Shown here piece after piece: positions 1-7,450 of a stretch of DNA of 32,474 bases. Where the stretch lies: the NCBI GenBank assembly GCA_905480575.1, contig CAJQQZ010000172.1, forward strand, positions 1-32,474, read 5' to 3'. The stretch is from an uncultured Alphaproteobacteria bacterium. GTDB lineage: Bacteria > Pseudomonadota > Alphaproteobacteria > UBA7985 > CAJQQZ01. The position numbers and the translations under genes were made by a program. How positions within the stretch are numbered: position 1 is the stretch's first letter; every line of letters starts with the position of its first letter. Below the pieces are notes generated by a model, which saw only the letters and a list, made by a program, of their open reading frames with translations, did no database searches and was not told where the DNA came from.

Positions 1-77
1 AAAGGTGTTGCGGAAGAACGCCATTTGAGACAATGATAGAGGGCAAAGAAATCTGGAAGGCCAAGTTCATAAACTGA
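1..77 (+). CDS. IS481-like transposase, C-terminal fragment
   Basis: Frame 3 of the plus strand is open from the window edge to the TGA at 75-77 and encodes RCCGRTPFETMIEGKEIW followed by KAKFIN. The CCGRTP(M/F)ET...GK.IW pattern is what I recall at the extreme C-terminus of IS481-family DDE integrases, just after the last catalytic Glu region. Only 24 complete codons are present, so neither the DDE residues nor an intact upstream part can be confirmed. The other plus frames are closed by stop codons within about 40 bases. The minus strand also has an open stretch here, but it has no start codon I can defend. Confidence 0.55.
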   Translation, partial: RCCGRTPFETMIEGKEIWKAKFIN

Positions 78-113
78 ATTTGATCCGACAGACACCGCAT
101 CAAAATCCGGAAA

Positions 114-140
114 CTGTCAGATCAGGTCTGAACTTCTACA
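114..140. repeat. Probable right terminal inverted repeat of the IS481-like element
   Basis: The sequence ends in ...CTTCTACA, so the outer end on the minus strand begins TGTAG, the 5'-TGT start typical of IS481-type ends. It follows about 36 bases after the transposase stop codon, the expected distance. The partner repeat is outside the window, so this is an inference from position and recalled sequence. Confidence 0.45.
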
Positions 141-488
141 GTTTATTGAGTTGCGATTTATGTCAAAGTCATTGAACGCTTTGAATTCATCAAGAAAATG
201 TTCTTCAAACTCGTCTCCTTCGAATTCATACCACTCTCCCTTATACCAAAACATCGCTAACCCAAGCTGTAGATATTTCTCTAACTCTCTATGGTTCCAA
301 AATGGCTTTATTCCTATGACTTCGCCATCCGGCAGCCAAGTCTTAGCTTCGCGTAATCTGGATTTTTTACTTTTGGAACAACCGATTTTTAAACGTGGAC
401 CTGATCTAATTACATAAATGTAACCAGGATCATTTGGAACTACACCAAATATCTTGAGACTTTCGGTAGCTTTGAAAGTATCAGACAT
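117..488 (-). CDS. GIY-YIG-like (T5orf172/MUG113-type) protein with IS-derived C-terminus
   Basis: A 123-residue protein with the compact T5orf172/MUG113 version of the GIY-YIG nuclease fold. GYIYVI at 22-27 and KIG at 34-36 correspond to the GIY and YIG strands. R44 in KSRLREAK is the expected catalytic Arg, ELE at 68-70 the helix, and GEWYEF at 84-89 the conserved end motif. Such domains occur in phage and mobile-element proteins; activity here is inferred. Residues 117-123 (CRSSDLI) and the stop codon are read from the IS end at 117-140, so the native 3' end has apparently been replaced by the insertion. The start lies 8 bases after the aminotransferase stop on the same strand, with no clear Shine-Dalgarno, so it may depend on read-through transcription. 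Its base composition is more AT-rich than that of the enzyme genes next to it, which suggests transfer. Confidence 0.6.
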   Translation of the reverse strand: MSDTFKATESLKIFGVVPNDPGYIYVIRSGPRLKIGCSKSKKSRLREAKTWLPDGEVIGIKPFWNHRELEKYLQLGLAMFWYKGEWYEFEGDEFEEHFLDEFKAFNDFDINRNSINCRSSDLI

Positions 489-496
489 AAAGGATG

Positions 497-1711
497 TTAA
501 ACCAAAGCCTCACAGCCCGCCCTCAAACGCACCATAGCCTTCTCAAGATCTGACTTCGCATAGGCGTAGGAAATGCGGAAGTAGCCCGGGACGCCGAATG
601 CTCGCCCTGGAACAAGAGCCAAAGCCTGACTGTCCAGCAAATAGCGGCAGAAATCAGCATCATCCTTCAACGCTTGGCCAGTTGGTGTTGTCTTACCAAT
701 AACACCTTTGCAGGACGGGAAGACGTAGAAAGCGCCAGGTGGTGATACGCAGCTCAATCCCTCGCAGGCATTAACACCTTCAACCACCAGGTCACGGCGC
801 TCTTTGAAAGAAGCCCTACGTTCAGCCAGCAAATCTTGTGGTCCGTTCAGGGCCCCGACAGCCGCAGCTTGGGATATAGATGAAGCGCCGGAGGTTGAGT
901 TGCCCTGAATGACAACCATGGCGCTGATCAGCTCTGCTGGACCAACACCAAAACCCAAGCGCCAACCGGTCATTGCATAGGACTTTGACACACCATTAAT
1001 GATCAACGTGCGGTCATTAAGTTGAGGCAGAATAGACCAAGCGGACTGGAAACCGTTGGATGCATAAACGAGATGTTCATAGATCTCATCAGACATCAAC
1101 CAAACTTGTGGGTGACGATCCAGAACTTCACCCAAGGCCTGCATTTCGTCGACGTCATAGACGGCGCCTGAAGGGTTACTTGGCGTGTTGAGCATCAGCC
1201 ATTTGGTCTTATCAGTGATTGCAGCTTCCAAGCGTTCAGCCGTTAGTTTGAAACCAGAATCTTGACCGCAAGGAATAACAATCGGAACGCCACCACAAAC
1301 CGTGACCATATCACTGTAAGATGTCCAATAAGGCGCTGGCATGATGACTTCGTCACCCGGCTCCAACGTTGCCATCAGGGCATTGAAAATAACCTGCTTA
1401 GCACCCGTGCTGGCAATGACATTGGAGATGTCGAGCGCTAGGCCATTGTCGCGGCGGAACTTCTCTACGATGGCTTCTCTCAGCGGCGGATTGCCAGCAG
1501 TCTTGGGATATTTGGTATCCTCGGCACGCATGGCGGCAATGGCCGCGTCCTTAGCATGCTCCGGTGTACCAAAATCTGGCTCGCCCGTACCAAGGGCCAC
1601 AACGTCATGGCCTTCGGCACGTTTTTTCTGAGCAGCCTCCTGAATCTGGACGATCTCGGAAAGTTCAATGGCGGCAATGCGCGATGCGCGTTTGAAAGAG
1701 CTGGCAGTCAT
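497..1711 (-). CDS. aatA: Class I PLP aminotransferase, aspartate aminotransferase type (Ib)
   Basis: A 404-residue fold-type I aminotransferase that would interconvert aspartate or a related amino acid and its 2-oxo acid in the cytoplasm. Visible hallmarks are YPKTAGNPPLREAI near residues 68-81, the NTPSNPSG motif at 175-182, SDEIYEHLVY with PLP-contacting D208 and Y211, the PLP Schiff-base lysine K243 in GVSKSYAMTGWR, and the substrate-carboxylate Arg in YFRISYA near the C-terminus. Length and motifs fit subgroup Ib, the alphaproteobacterial AatA type. The ATG at 1711 has AAGGA about 9 bases upstream. A LysR gene lies 68 bases upstream on the same strand. Exact substrate preference (aspartate, prephenate or other) cannot be decided from the sequence; the gene symbol is given for the family. 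Confidence 0.85.
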   Translation of the reverse strand: MTASSFKRASRIAAIELSEIVQIQEAAQKKRAEGHDVVALGTGEPDFGTPEHAKDAAIAAMRAEDTKYPKTAGNPPLREAIVEKFRRDNGLALDISNVIASTGAKQVIFNALMATLEPGDEVIMPAPYWTSYSDMVTVCGGVPIVIPCGQDSGFKLTAERLEAAITDKTKWLMLNTPSNPSGAVYDVDEMQALGEVLDRHPQVWLMSDEIYEHLVYASNGFQSAWSILPQLNDRTLIINGVSKSYAMTGWRLGFGVGPAELISAMVVIQGNSTSGASSISQAAAVGALNGPQDLLAERRASFKERRDLVVEGVNACEGLSCVSPPGAFYVFPSCKGVIGKTTPTGQALKDDADFCRYLLDSQALALVPGRAFGVPGYFRISYAYAKSDLEKAMVRLRAGCEALV

Positions 1712-1779
1712 GGGCGTTTTCCTTTGAGTGGATCAGTGCTGTCTAGCGCCTCTCGATTACTTGAACAACCCTCACCAGC

Positions 1780-2685
1780 CTAGTTTTGTTCCACCGCTTG
1801 TTCAGCCGTTAGGTTGTGCAACCAATCTTTGAATTTTTGGAGAGTTGGTCGCATTGTTCCCTTTCGCCAAACCAAAAAATAGCCAGCTTTCGCAAAGTCA
1901 GGACGTTCGGCATCAAAAAGAACAATTAGGCGACCGTTCTCAATATCCTCTTGGATCATAGCGCGGGTGGTGAGACCAACGCCTTGCCCCGCGAGTAAAG
2001 CTGAACGAAGCATTGCGCCGCTAATATGAATGCGGTTCTTATGTTTGCCCGGGTCAACGTCATTTCGGCGAAGCCAGTTTGGGAACTCCTCCTCGGCAGA
2101 TAGATCTTCAATCCAGGGAAGTTTCATCAAATCTTTGGGCTCTATAAATTCCCGGTTACCCAGCAGTTCTGGTGCAGCAACAACAACCGTCCCCGTATTC
2201 ATTAACTGTTCACTGCGAAACCCCGGCCAATTGCCATCGCCATAACGGATCGCCAGGTCATATTCACTTTTGGCCAAATCGGTTAATCGATTGTCTGCAT
2301 CGACGAAGAGCTCAACATCAGGGTTAGCCTGTTTAAACTCGACCAATCGTGGAATAAGCCAGTGAGCGGCAAAGCTTGGCGTCGTTGTTACATAGAGTGG
2401 TGGATCATCATCCACGGTGAGAATTTCCGCCAATCCGTCTTTAATCTGCCCCAACCCCTCGGTCAGTATGGCCGCCAGTTGCCGCCCCATAGAAGTCAGC
2501 GCAACACCGCCCTTTTCTCTAACAATGAGACTGTGCCCTAATTGCTCCTCAAGCCGCTTCACCTGCTGACTAACCGCGGAATGAGTGACGTTGAGCTCTC
2601 GCCCGGCGGACGAAAGATTCAAATGCCGCCCCACAGCCTCAAAAGCTCTGAGTGCCGAAAGTGGAGGCAGTTCAGACCATTCCAT
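1780..2685 (-). CDS. LysR-family transcriptional regulator, GcvA type
   Basis: A 301-residue LysR protein. The N-terminal winged helix-turn-helix starts PPLSALRAFEAVGRHLNLSS and continues AGRELNVTHSAVSQQVKRLE, ending in the linker helix by about residue 90. The rest is a periplasmic-binding-protein-like effector domain (about 90-295) with the GcvA-subgroup pattern LAIRYGDGNWPG and GQGVGL. It is transcribed toward the aminotransferase gene and is divergent from the possible small ORF at 2783. A short palindrome, AACAT-C-ATGTT at 2700-2710, lies just upstream of its start and could be part of an autoregulatory site. The effector is unknown. Confidence 0.9.
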   Translation of the reverse strand: MEWSELPPLSALRAFEAVGRHLNLSSAGRELNVTHSAVSQQVKRLEEQLGHSLIVREKGGVALTSMGRQLAAILTEGLGQIKDGLAEILTVDDDPPLYVTTTPSFAAHWLIPRLVEFKQANPDVELFVDADNRLTDLAKSEYDLAIRYGDGNWPGFRSEQLMNTGTVVVAAPELLGNREFIEPKDLMKLPWIEDLSAEEEFPNWLRRNDVDPGKHKNRIHISGAMLRSALLAGQGVGLTTRAMIQEDIENGRLIVLFDAERPDFAKAGYFLVWRKGTMRPTLQKFKDWLHNLTAEQAVEQN

Positions 2686-2782
2686 ACGTAAGTTTTTCTA
2701 ACATCATGTTATTTTCAATGATTCGAGTTTGTTGTCAAAAAGCAATAGATTGGCATTAACAAAACGCGAAAGGAATATAACA

Positions 2783-2917
2783 ATGATTAACATTTACGCA
2801 AGCATGATGCGAATTGCGACCCGCCTGGAAAGCGCGACAACTGAGGCTCCTAGCTTCAACATGACTGAGTGCAGGAACCGGATTAAAGTCTATGTGGAAG
2901 GATGTAAAGCTGACTAG
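2783..2917 (+). CDS. Possible 44-residue small protein, unknown function
   Basis: A 44-codon ORF beginning MINIYASMMRIATRLESA and ending RIKVYVEGCKAD. The ATG at 2783 is preceded by AAAGGA at 2770-2775, about 7 bases away, a good ribosome-binding site. An in-frame ATG at 2729 has no such site, so the shorter form is preferred. It is divergent from the LysR gene, and its reading frame does not mirror a longer gene on the other strand. There is no signal peptide or membrane segment; two Cys are present. I do not recognise a family. Evidence for expression is only the RBS and the isolated position. Confidence 0.4.
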   Translation: MINIYASMMRIATRLESATTEAPSFNMTECRNRIKVYVEGCKAD

Positions 2918-2950
2918 GTTATGCTTTCCAATCCTTAGAGCTAAAGATTG

Positions 2951-2988
2951 ACTGCTCCCGGATAAGAAAATGGCTTGCCGGGAGCAGT
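2951..2988. terminator. Strong hairpin, likely terminator between convergent units
   Basis: A perfect 11-bp inverted repeat, ACTGCTCCCGG (2951-2961) and CCGGGAGCAGT (2978-2988), with a 16-base loop. It lies between the end of the small plus-strand ORF and the end of the minus-strand SDR gene, where a bidirectional terminator is expected. Neither side has a convincing T run, so classical intrinsic termination is not certain. Confidence 0.55.
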
Positions 2989-3002
2989 AGAAGCAACAAT
3001 TT

Positions 3003-3704
3003 CTAAACCGCGGCTGTCAAACCACCGTCCACACGCCAGTTTTGCCCCGTCACGTAGGAAGACTTATCGGACGCTAGGAAAGCGACGACTTCCGACAATT
3101 CTTTTACATCCGCGTAACGACCCATAGCGATGCGAGCTTTGCGGTCTTCGGTTTCTGGCAGTGAGTTGATGAACCCTGGCAGCACATTGTTCATGCGAAC
3201 CGAATCAGGTGCAAACTTGGAGGAATGCAGTTTTGTGAACGCCGCCAAACTGGCACGGAAGACACCTGACGTTGGGAACAGAGGATCTGGCTCGAACACT
3301 GCAAATGTTGAGATGTTCACGATGGAACCGCCGCCTTGCTTCTGCATGATTGGTGTCACCAGACGCACCATGCGAATGACATTCATCAAATAAAAATCCA
3401 TGCCGAGATGCCAGTCCTCGTCGGAGATCTCCATAATGTCGCCCTTTGGACCATGGCCGGTGTTGTTAACAACGGCATCAATGCGACCGTGCTTGTCCAT
3501 CGCAAGTTTTACGAAAGCTTCGAGGTCTGCGGGATTCAATACAGAACCTGTGAAACCAAAACCGCCGAGCTCAACGCCCAATGCCTCGCCTTTTCCAGAT
3601 GACGACATCACGCCAACGGTGAAACCGTCTTCTGCTAACTTACGGGCTGCGTCAGCTCCAATACCGCTACCGCCACCAACGACGAGTGCTACTTTCTTTG
3701 ACAT
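3003..3704 (-). CDS. SDR-family protein lacking the YxxxK catalytic pair
   Basis: A 233-residue classical-length short-chain dehydrogenase/reductase fold. The cofactor motif GGGSGIG is at 10-16, NNTG (usual NNAG) at 80-83, and the active-site Ser S132 in NISTF. FINSLPETEDRKARIAMGRY and VTGQNWRVDGG are typical C-terminal SDR features. At the catalytic position the sequence reads F149-R-A-S-L153 instead of Y-x-x-x-K; the codons TTC and TTG are unambiguous. It may bind NAD(P) but should not work by the standard Tyr/Lys mechanism. It is the last gene of the hyuA-hyuB-FAD-Udh-SDR operon, 12 bases after the Udh-like gene, with AAGGA before its ATG. Confidence 0.8.
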   Translation of the reverse strand: MSKKVALVVGGGSGIGADAARKLAEDGFTVGVMSSSGKGEALGVELGGFGFTGSVLNPADLEAFVKLAMDKHGRIDAVVNNTGHGPKGDIMEISDEDWHLGMDFYLMNVIRMVRLVTPIMQKQGGGSIVNISTFAVFEPDPLFPTSGVFRASLAAFTKLHSSKFAPDSVRMNNVLPGFINSLPETEDRKARIAMGRYADVKELSEVVAFLASDKSSYVTGQNWRVDGGLTAAV

Positions 3705-3716
3705 GTCAGAAGTTCC

Positions 3717-4556
3717 TTATGATTTTTTAGTATCGTCAACGATGTTCATTTGTGCCTGGCCAGAATTCCCTAAAGGCACGGCAGCGAAGGGGCCGCCATG
3801 GCAGTTATGGCCGGGGTCTTTGGGATCAATGTCCGTGTCTTCTTTCAAAATCTGTTCAGCGAAAACTTCCGCATTGTCCTTAGGGGCAAAGCCAAGAAAA
3901 TGAGACTTCGAGTTATCAACGCCGCGACGATCATTGTTTGAAACACCGTAGATCACTGCAAAGCCCGTTACCGGCGTGTCAATCGCGCGCTGAACCAGCA
4001 ACACGAGATCGTCGTAGGATAACCAGGTTCCCAGTGCGCGAGCAGACGTTACCTGGGCACTGGACAAAATGCGAAGATGAACAGATTCAAGGCCACGCTT
4101 GTCAAAGTACAAACGACCGAGATCTTCGGCAAAACACTTAGCCAGACCGTAGAAAGTATCAGGGCGATGGGGAACGTCTGTGCCGATAAATTCGGTCTTT
4201 GGGTACATGCCAACAGCGTGGATCGAACTCGCATAAACAACGCGCTTCACCCCATGCTGGTAGGCTGCTTCCCAAACGTTGTAAGCGCCAACGATATTTG
4301 GCCCTACGATCTGTTCAAAGGGTGCTTCATCACCAATTGCACCGAAGTGTACAACCATATCCGCGCCCTTGATGACATCAGACAAAGCCTGAAAGTCTTG
4401 CAAATCGGCTTTGACATAAGTCTCACCAGGGTAAAGCTGTCCAACATCGCCCAGAATGTCCGTCGACACCAACTGCTGAGCCATTTTGGTAAGAGGCTCG
4501 CGCAAGTAAGAGCCCAGGCGGCCGCCGGCACCCGTTAATACTAGTTTCTTCATCAT
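3717..4556 (-). CDS. NAD-dependent sugar-acid dehydrogenase, uronate dehydrogenase-like
   Basis: A 279-residue extended SDR/epimerase-family protein. It starts MMKKLVLTGAGGRLGSYLRE, carrying the TGAxGxxG nucleotide motif. It follows the pattern of Agrobacterium-type uronate dehydrogenase: PFEQIVGPNIVGAYNVWEAA, ASSIHAVGMYP, DVPHRPDTFYGLAKCFAEDLGR, LYFDKRG and FAPKDNAEVF. The catalytic Ser in SSIH and the Tyr/Lys pair in YGLAK are present. Udh has SSNH where this protein has SSIH, so a substrate-binding Asn is changed to Ile and the substrate may not be a hexuronate. The stop of the FAD oxidoreductase gene directly abuts this start, which shows translational linkage in the operon. Confidence 0.75.
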   Translation of the reverse strand: MMKKLVLTGAGGRLGSYLREPLTKMAQQLVSTDILGDVGQLYPGETYVKADLQDFQALSDVIKGADMVVHFGAIGDEAPFEQIVGPNIVGAYNVWEAAYQHGVKRVVYASSIHAVGMYPKTEFIGTDVPHRPDTFYGLAKCFAEDLGRLYFDKRGLESVHLRILSSAQVTSARALGTWLSYDDLVLLVQRAIDTPVTGFAVIYGVSNNDRRGVDNSKSHFLGFAPKDNAEVFAEQILKEDTDIDPKDPGHNCHGGPFAAVPLGNSGQAQMNIVDDTKKS

Positions 4557-5780
4557 TTAGATTACAGCTTTCTCAATGAAAGGTTCGTTGCGCGCAATGC
4601 GTCCAAAACCAAGCGGCCTGAGATCAAGTGTCCGATACTCACCGTAAGTGACAACTTCGCTAAGGCCACGGCCCATTGCTGTTGATTGTTGAAAGCCATG
4701 ACCGGAGAAACCATTTACAAAAATGAAGTTAGACACTTCATCGTGCGGTCCTATGATGGCATTTTGATCAAGTGTGTTGAAGGCGTAGTGACCGACCCAA
4801 GAGTTAATCACTTTGACCGCTTCGAAAGCGGGCACGCGGGTTGCAATGATAGGCCACAGTTTGTTTTCCCAGATTGAATGATCGAGATAGAAATCATCGA
4901 AATCAACCGCTGGATCTCCGTCATCTGGTGGACAACCTGCCAGGTAGTATTGCCCATCTGTCCGCATATGCACACCGCTTGGATCAATGGTTAGCGGCAA
5001 ATCACGGCCCAATGGGCTTTCAGCATCGAAGATAAATGTGTAACGACGGCGTGGTTCAACGGGAACCGCCAAACCAGCCATTCCCGCTGTGCGATTGGCA
5101 CGTGGACCGGAGCAGTTGACGATCTTGCCCGCTTTGATAACTTCACCAGATTTGAGCGTGACGTTGGTTACTTGATTGCCTTCGCGACCAATAGCGACAA
5201 CTTCATTCGTCACGTACTCGGCACCGTTCTCGCGAGCTTTGCGACGCCACCACTGAAACATGGTATTGCCGTCAAAATAGCCCTCGTCGACTAAATTGTG
5301 ACTGCCACAAATAATGCCGTCGAGATTGTAGAATGGATAGGCTTCAGCGATCTCGTCGTGAGACATGATCTTCGTACCAGCACCCCAAGCTTTCTGGAGC
5401 TTCTGGTTTTCGCGTAAGACGTTGGCGAAGTTCTCATTGTCGGCCAGGTACATGTATCCATAGTTCTGGATAGGAATATCCGGCACCTCTGGATCACCTC
5501 CAAGGTTTTCGCGGAAGTTCTTCATGAACTCAGCACCGAACTGAGAAATTCGAATGTTAATCTCAGTCGAGAATTGCTGACGAATGCAGGAGTTGGTGTG
5601 CGACGTCGAGGTGAACTCGTAAGTCGGATCTTTTTCTACCACCAGCAATGAGCCGTTGAAATCGGGGTTGTTAGACAACCACCATGCAGAGGACGAGCCA
5701 ATCATGGCACCGCCAATGATCACAACATCATAGGATTTAAACTCTGGTGTTTCGACGATGGGTTTCAATTTTGCGGCCAT
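4557..5780 (-). CDS. FAD-dependent oxidoreductase of the DAO (glycine/sarcosine oxidase-like) family
   Basis: A 407-residue single-domain DAO-family flavoprotein. The FAD-binding dinucleotide motif VVIIGGAMIGSSSAWWL is near residues 19-35, followed by the acidic VVEKD strand end. The C-terminal FAD motif region is NFIFVNGFSGHGFQQSTAMGRGLSEVV. Such enzymes oxidise a C-N bond of an amino acid or N-substituted amino acid and pass electrons to O2 or an electron-transfer partner. It lacks the GcvT domain of dimethylglycine dehydrogenase. It sits 2 bases after hyuB in the operon, suggesting that it oxidises the product or a precursor of the hydantoinase-type reaction. The exact substrate is unknown. 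Confidence 0.8.
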   Translation of the reverse strand: MAAKLKPIVETPEFKSYDVVIIGGAMIGSSSAWWLSNNPDFNGSLLVVEKDPTYEFTSTSHTNSCIRQQFSTEINIRISQFGAEFMKNFRENLGGDPEVPDIPIQNYGYMYLADNENFANVLRENQKLQKAWGAGTKIMSHDEIAEAYPFYNLDGIICGSHNLVDEGYFDGNTMFQWWRRKARENGAEYVTNEVVAIGREGNQVTNVTLKSGEVIKAGKIVNCSGPRANRTAGMAGLAVPVEPRRRYTFIFDAESPLGRDLPLTIDPSGVHMRTDGQYYLAGCPPDDGDPAVDFDDFYLDHSIWENKLWPIIATRVPAFEAVKVINSWVGHYAFNTLDQNAIIGPHDEVSNFIFVNGFSGHGFQQSTAMGRGLSEVVTYGEYRTLDLRPLGFGRIARNEPFIEKAVI

Positions 5781-5782
5781 CT

Positions 5783-7450
5783 TTATTCTCCCAGTTGATC
5801 AGCGGTCAGACCGTAGTCCTCGCAAGCTTTTTCCAAAGTTAAGTACCCGCGACGGACGTCACGTTTGATCAGCTCGACATCGCGGTCTTTAGGATTTCCG
5901 TAACCTGCACCGCCGGGGAAGGCAAGCAAGACTGTGCGCCCTTCAGGAACCGACTGACGGCCTTTTCCACGCATCGGCGTACCGTCATCAAGGCCGATCA
6001 TGGTGGCGCCTCCCGGTGCACCACCATTGCGACCACGGGCTGGATGATCAACACGGTCAAGCATGGCAGAGAAGTCGAGATCCCAACCTTCGCGCACTGT
6101 GACTTCCATGTATTGTCCTAGGCCACCACGATGTTTACCGGCACCACCTGAGTCCGGCCTCAGCTCTTTGCGAGTTACTATGACTGGTCCGGCATGCTCT
6201 GTCGCTTCCACGGGCATGGTCATCACACCAGATGGAAATGCCGTTGCATTCATCCCATCCATGGTTGGTCGAGCGCCGGCACCACCGGAGTTGAACATCA
6301 AAACCTCTGATGGTTGAGCGCCAGCCGGCGCCCTCAAGTTCGGCTTCATAGAGACCTGGAAATTACACAGTGCTGCGGCACCTTCAGCCTGAACGGTTTC
6401 GGGCAACATCTGATCTAAAGCCCCGAACACAACATCAGGGATCATGTGACCAATTACATGTCGCAAGGCAACAGGTGCCGGATGGACTGCATTGACAATA
6501 GCACCTTCAGGAGCGATGACCTTGAAAGGTGCCAGTGAAGCCGTATTGTTTGGTATTTCTGGAGCAATCGCAACTTTCAAAGCGTAACAAGCATAGGCCT
6601 GTGTGTAGACAAGCGGCACGTTAATGCCCTTCTTATCGACTGGATCTGTGCCCGCAAAATCTGCGAGAATGTGGTCATCTTTAAACGTCAGTTTCACCTG
6701 TAGTTTGATCGGCGTATCAAAGCCATCAATTGTCATGTCATAAGAAGCCGGCTCACTTTTGGGCAAAGCTTTGATGGCTTCAATCGTCGCCTTGTGAGAG
6801 TGCTCAAGAATAAAAGCGCCGATCTCTTCCAGGCCATCGAGATCAAACTCATTCAACATCTCAATCAAACGACGATGGCCAATCTCGTTGCATGTCGCCA
6901 GTGCGTACATATCCCCGATCAGTTGATCGGGCTCTCGAACATTTATCCGGATGATTTTTACAAAAGTTTCGTCGACTTTGCCACGTTCCGCGAATTTCAT
7001 AATCGGGATGCGAACACCCTCTTCGTAAACCGAGTTAGCATCCGCGCCAAAGCCGCGACCACCAATATCCACAATATGTGCTGTACAGGCAAAAAAGCCC
7101 ACATGCTTGCCCTTGTGAAAAGTTGGCGATGTGACGGTGATATCATGGAGATGCCCAGTACCCTTCCAAGGGTCATTGGTGATGTAGACATCATCTTCAA
7201 AAATATTCTCAGGGCCGATTTCACGAATGAAATGTTTGACTGACTCAGCCATAGCGTTGACGTGACCAGGCGTGCCTGTCACGGCCTGTGCGAGCATCAG
7301 GCCTTGCTTATTGTAGACACCGGCAGAGAGATCGCCAGCTTCGCGGACAGACGTCGAGAATGCTGTGCGGATCAAAGCCTGAGCCTGTTCTTCAACGACT
7401 GAAATCAGGCGGTTCCACATGACCTGTTGTGATACGGATGAAAGGCTCAT
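5783..7450 (-). CDS. hyuB: Hydantoinase B / oxoprolinase-family subunit (HyuB)
   Basis: A 555-residue HyuB-family protein, partner of HyuA in ATP-dependent opening of cyclic amides (N-methylhydantoin, 5-oxoproline or similar) or in related carboxylases. Visible hallmarks are the NDPWKGTGHLHDITV motif, AHIVDIGGRGFG, the VRHVIGHMIPDVVFGAL-like region near LRHVIGHM, RPTMDGMNATAFPSG, and the Gly-rich tail LLAFPGGAGYGNPKDRD. Length is normal for the family. The start codon overlaps the hyuA stop by 4 bases (ATGA), the usual coupling of subunits made in equal amounts. The hydantoinase B superfamily has many substrates, so the reaction is not fixed by the sequence. Confidence 0.88.
   Translation of the reverse strand: MSLSSVSQQVMWNRLISVVEEQAQALIRTAFSTSVREAGDLSAGVYNKQGLMLAQAVTGTPGHVNAMAESVKHFIREIGPENIFEDDVYITNDPWKGTGHLHDITVTSPTFHKGKHVGFFACTAHIVDIGGRGFGADANSVYEEGVRIPIMKFAERGKVDETFVKIIRINVREPDQLIGDMYALATCNEIGHRRLIEMLNEFDLDGLEEIGAFILEHSHKATIEAIKALPKSEPASYDMTIDGFDTPIKLQVKLTFKDDHILADFAGTDPVDKKGINVPLVYTQAYACYALKVAIAPEIPNNTASLAPFKVIAPEGAIVNAVHPAPVALRHVIGHMIPDVVFGALDQMLPETVQAEGAAALCNFQVSMKPNLRAPAGAQPSEVLMFNSGGAGARPTMDGMNATAFPSGVMTMPVEATEHAGPVIVTRKELRPDSGGAGKHRGGLGQYMEVTVREGWDLDFSAMLDRVDHPARGRNGGAPGGATMIGLDDGTPMRGKGRQSVPEGRTVLLAFPGGAGYGNPKDRDVELIKRDVRRGYLTLEKACEDYGLTADQLGE

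Larger units (their letters stand above)
1..140 (+). mobile_element. Right end of an IS481-like insertion sequence (truncated by window edge)
   Basis: The first 77 bases encode the C-terminal tail of a transposase. The next about 60 bases have the look of an IS end and finish in TTCTACA at 134-140. The segment 114-140 (CTGTCAGATC, then AGGTCTGAACTTCTACA) reads on the minus strand as TGTAGAAGTTCAGACC followed by TGATCTGACAG, which resembles terminal inverted repeats I recall for IS481 elements. The left end lies outside the window, so the matching repeat and any target duplication cannot be checked. The element's right boundary falls inside the neighbouring minus-strand gene. The family call rests on recalled similarity. 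Confidence 0.6.

Noticed and set aside
1-110. Minus-strand open stretch (residues like VYELGLPDFFALYHCLKW)
   Set aside because: No start codon I can defend, and it lies opposite the transposase tail, which explains the region better.
3400-3903. 167-residue plus-strand open frame
   Set aside because: It overlaps the SDR and Udh-like genes on the opposite strand and has no motif or good RBS.
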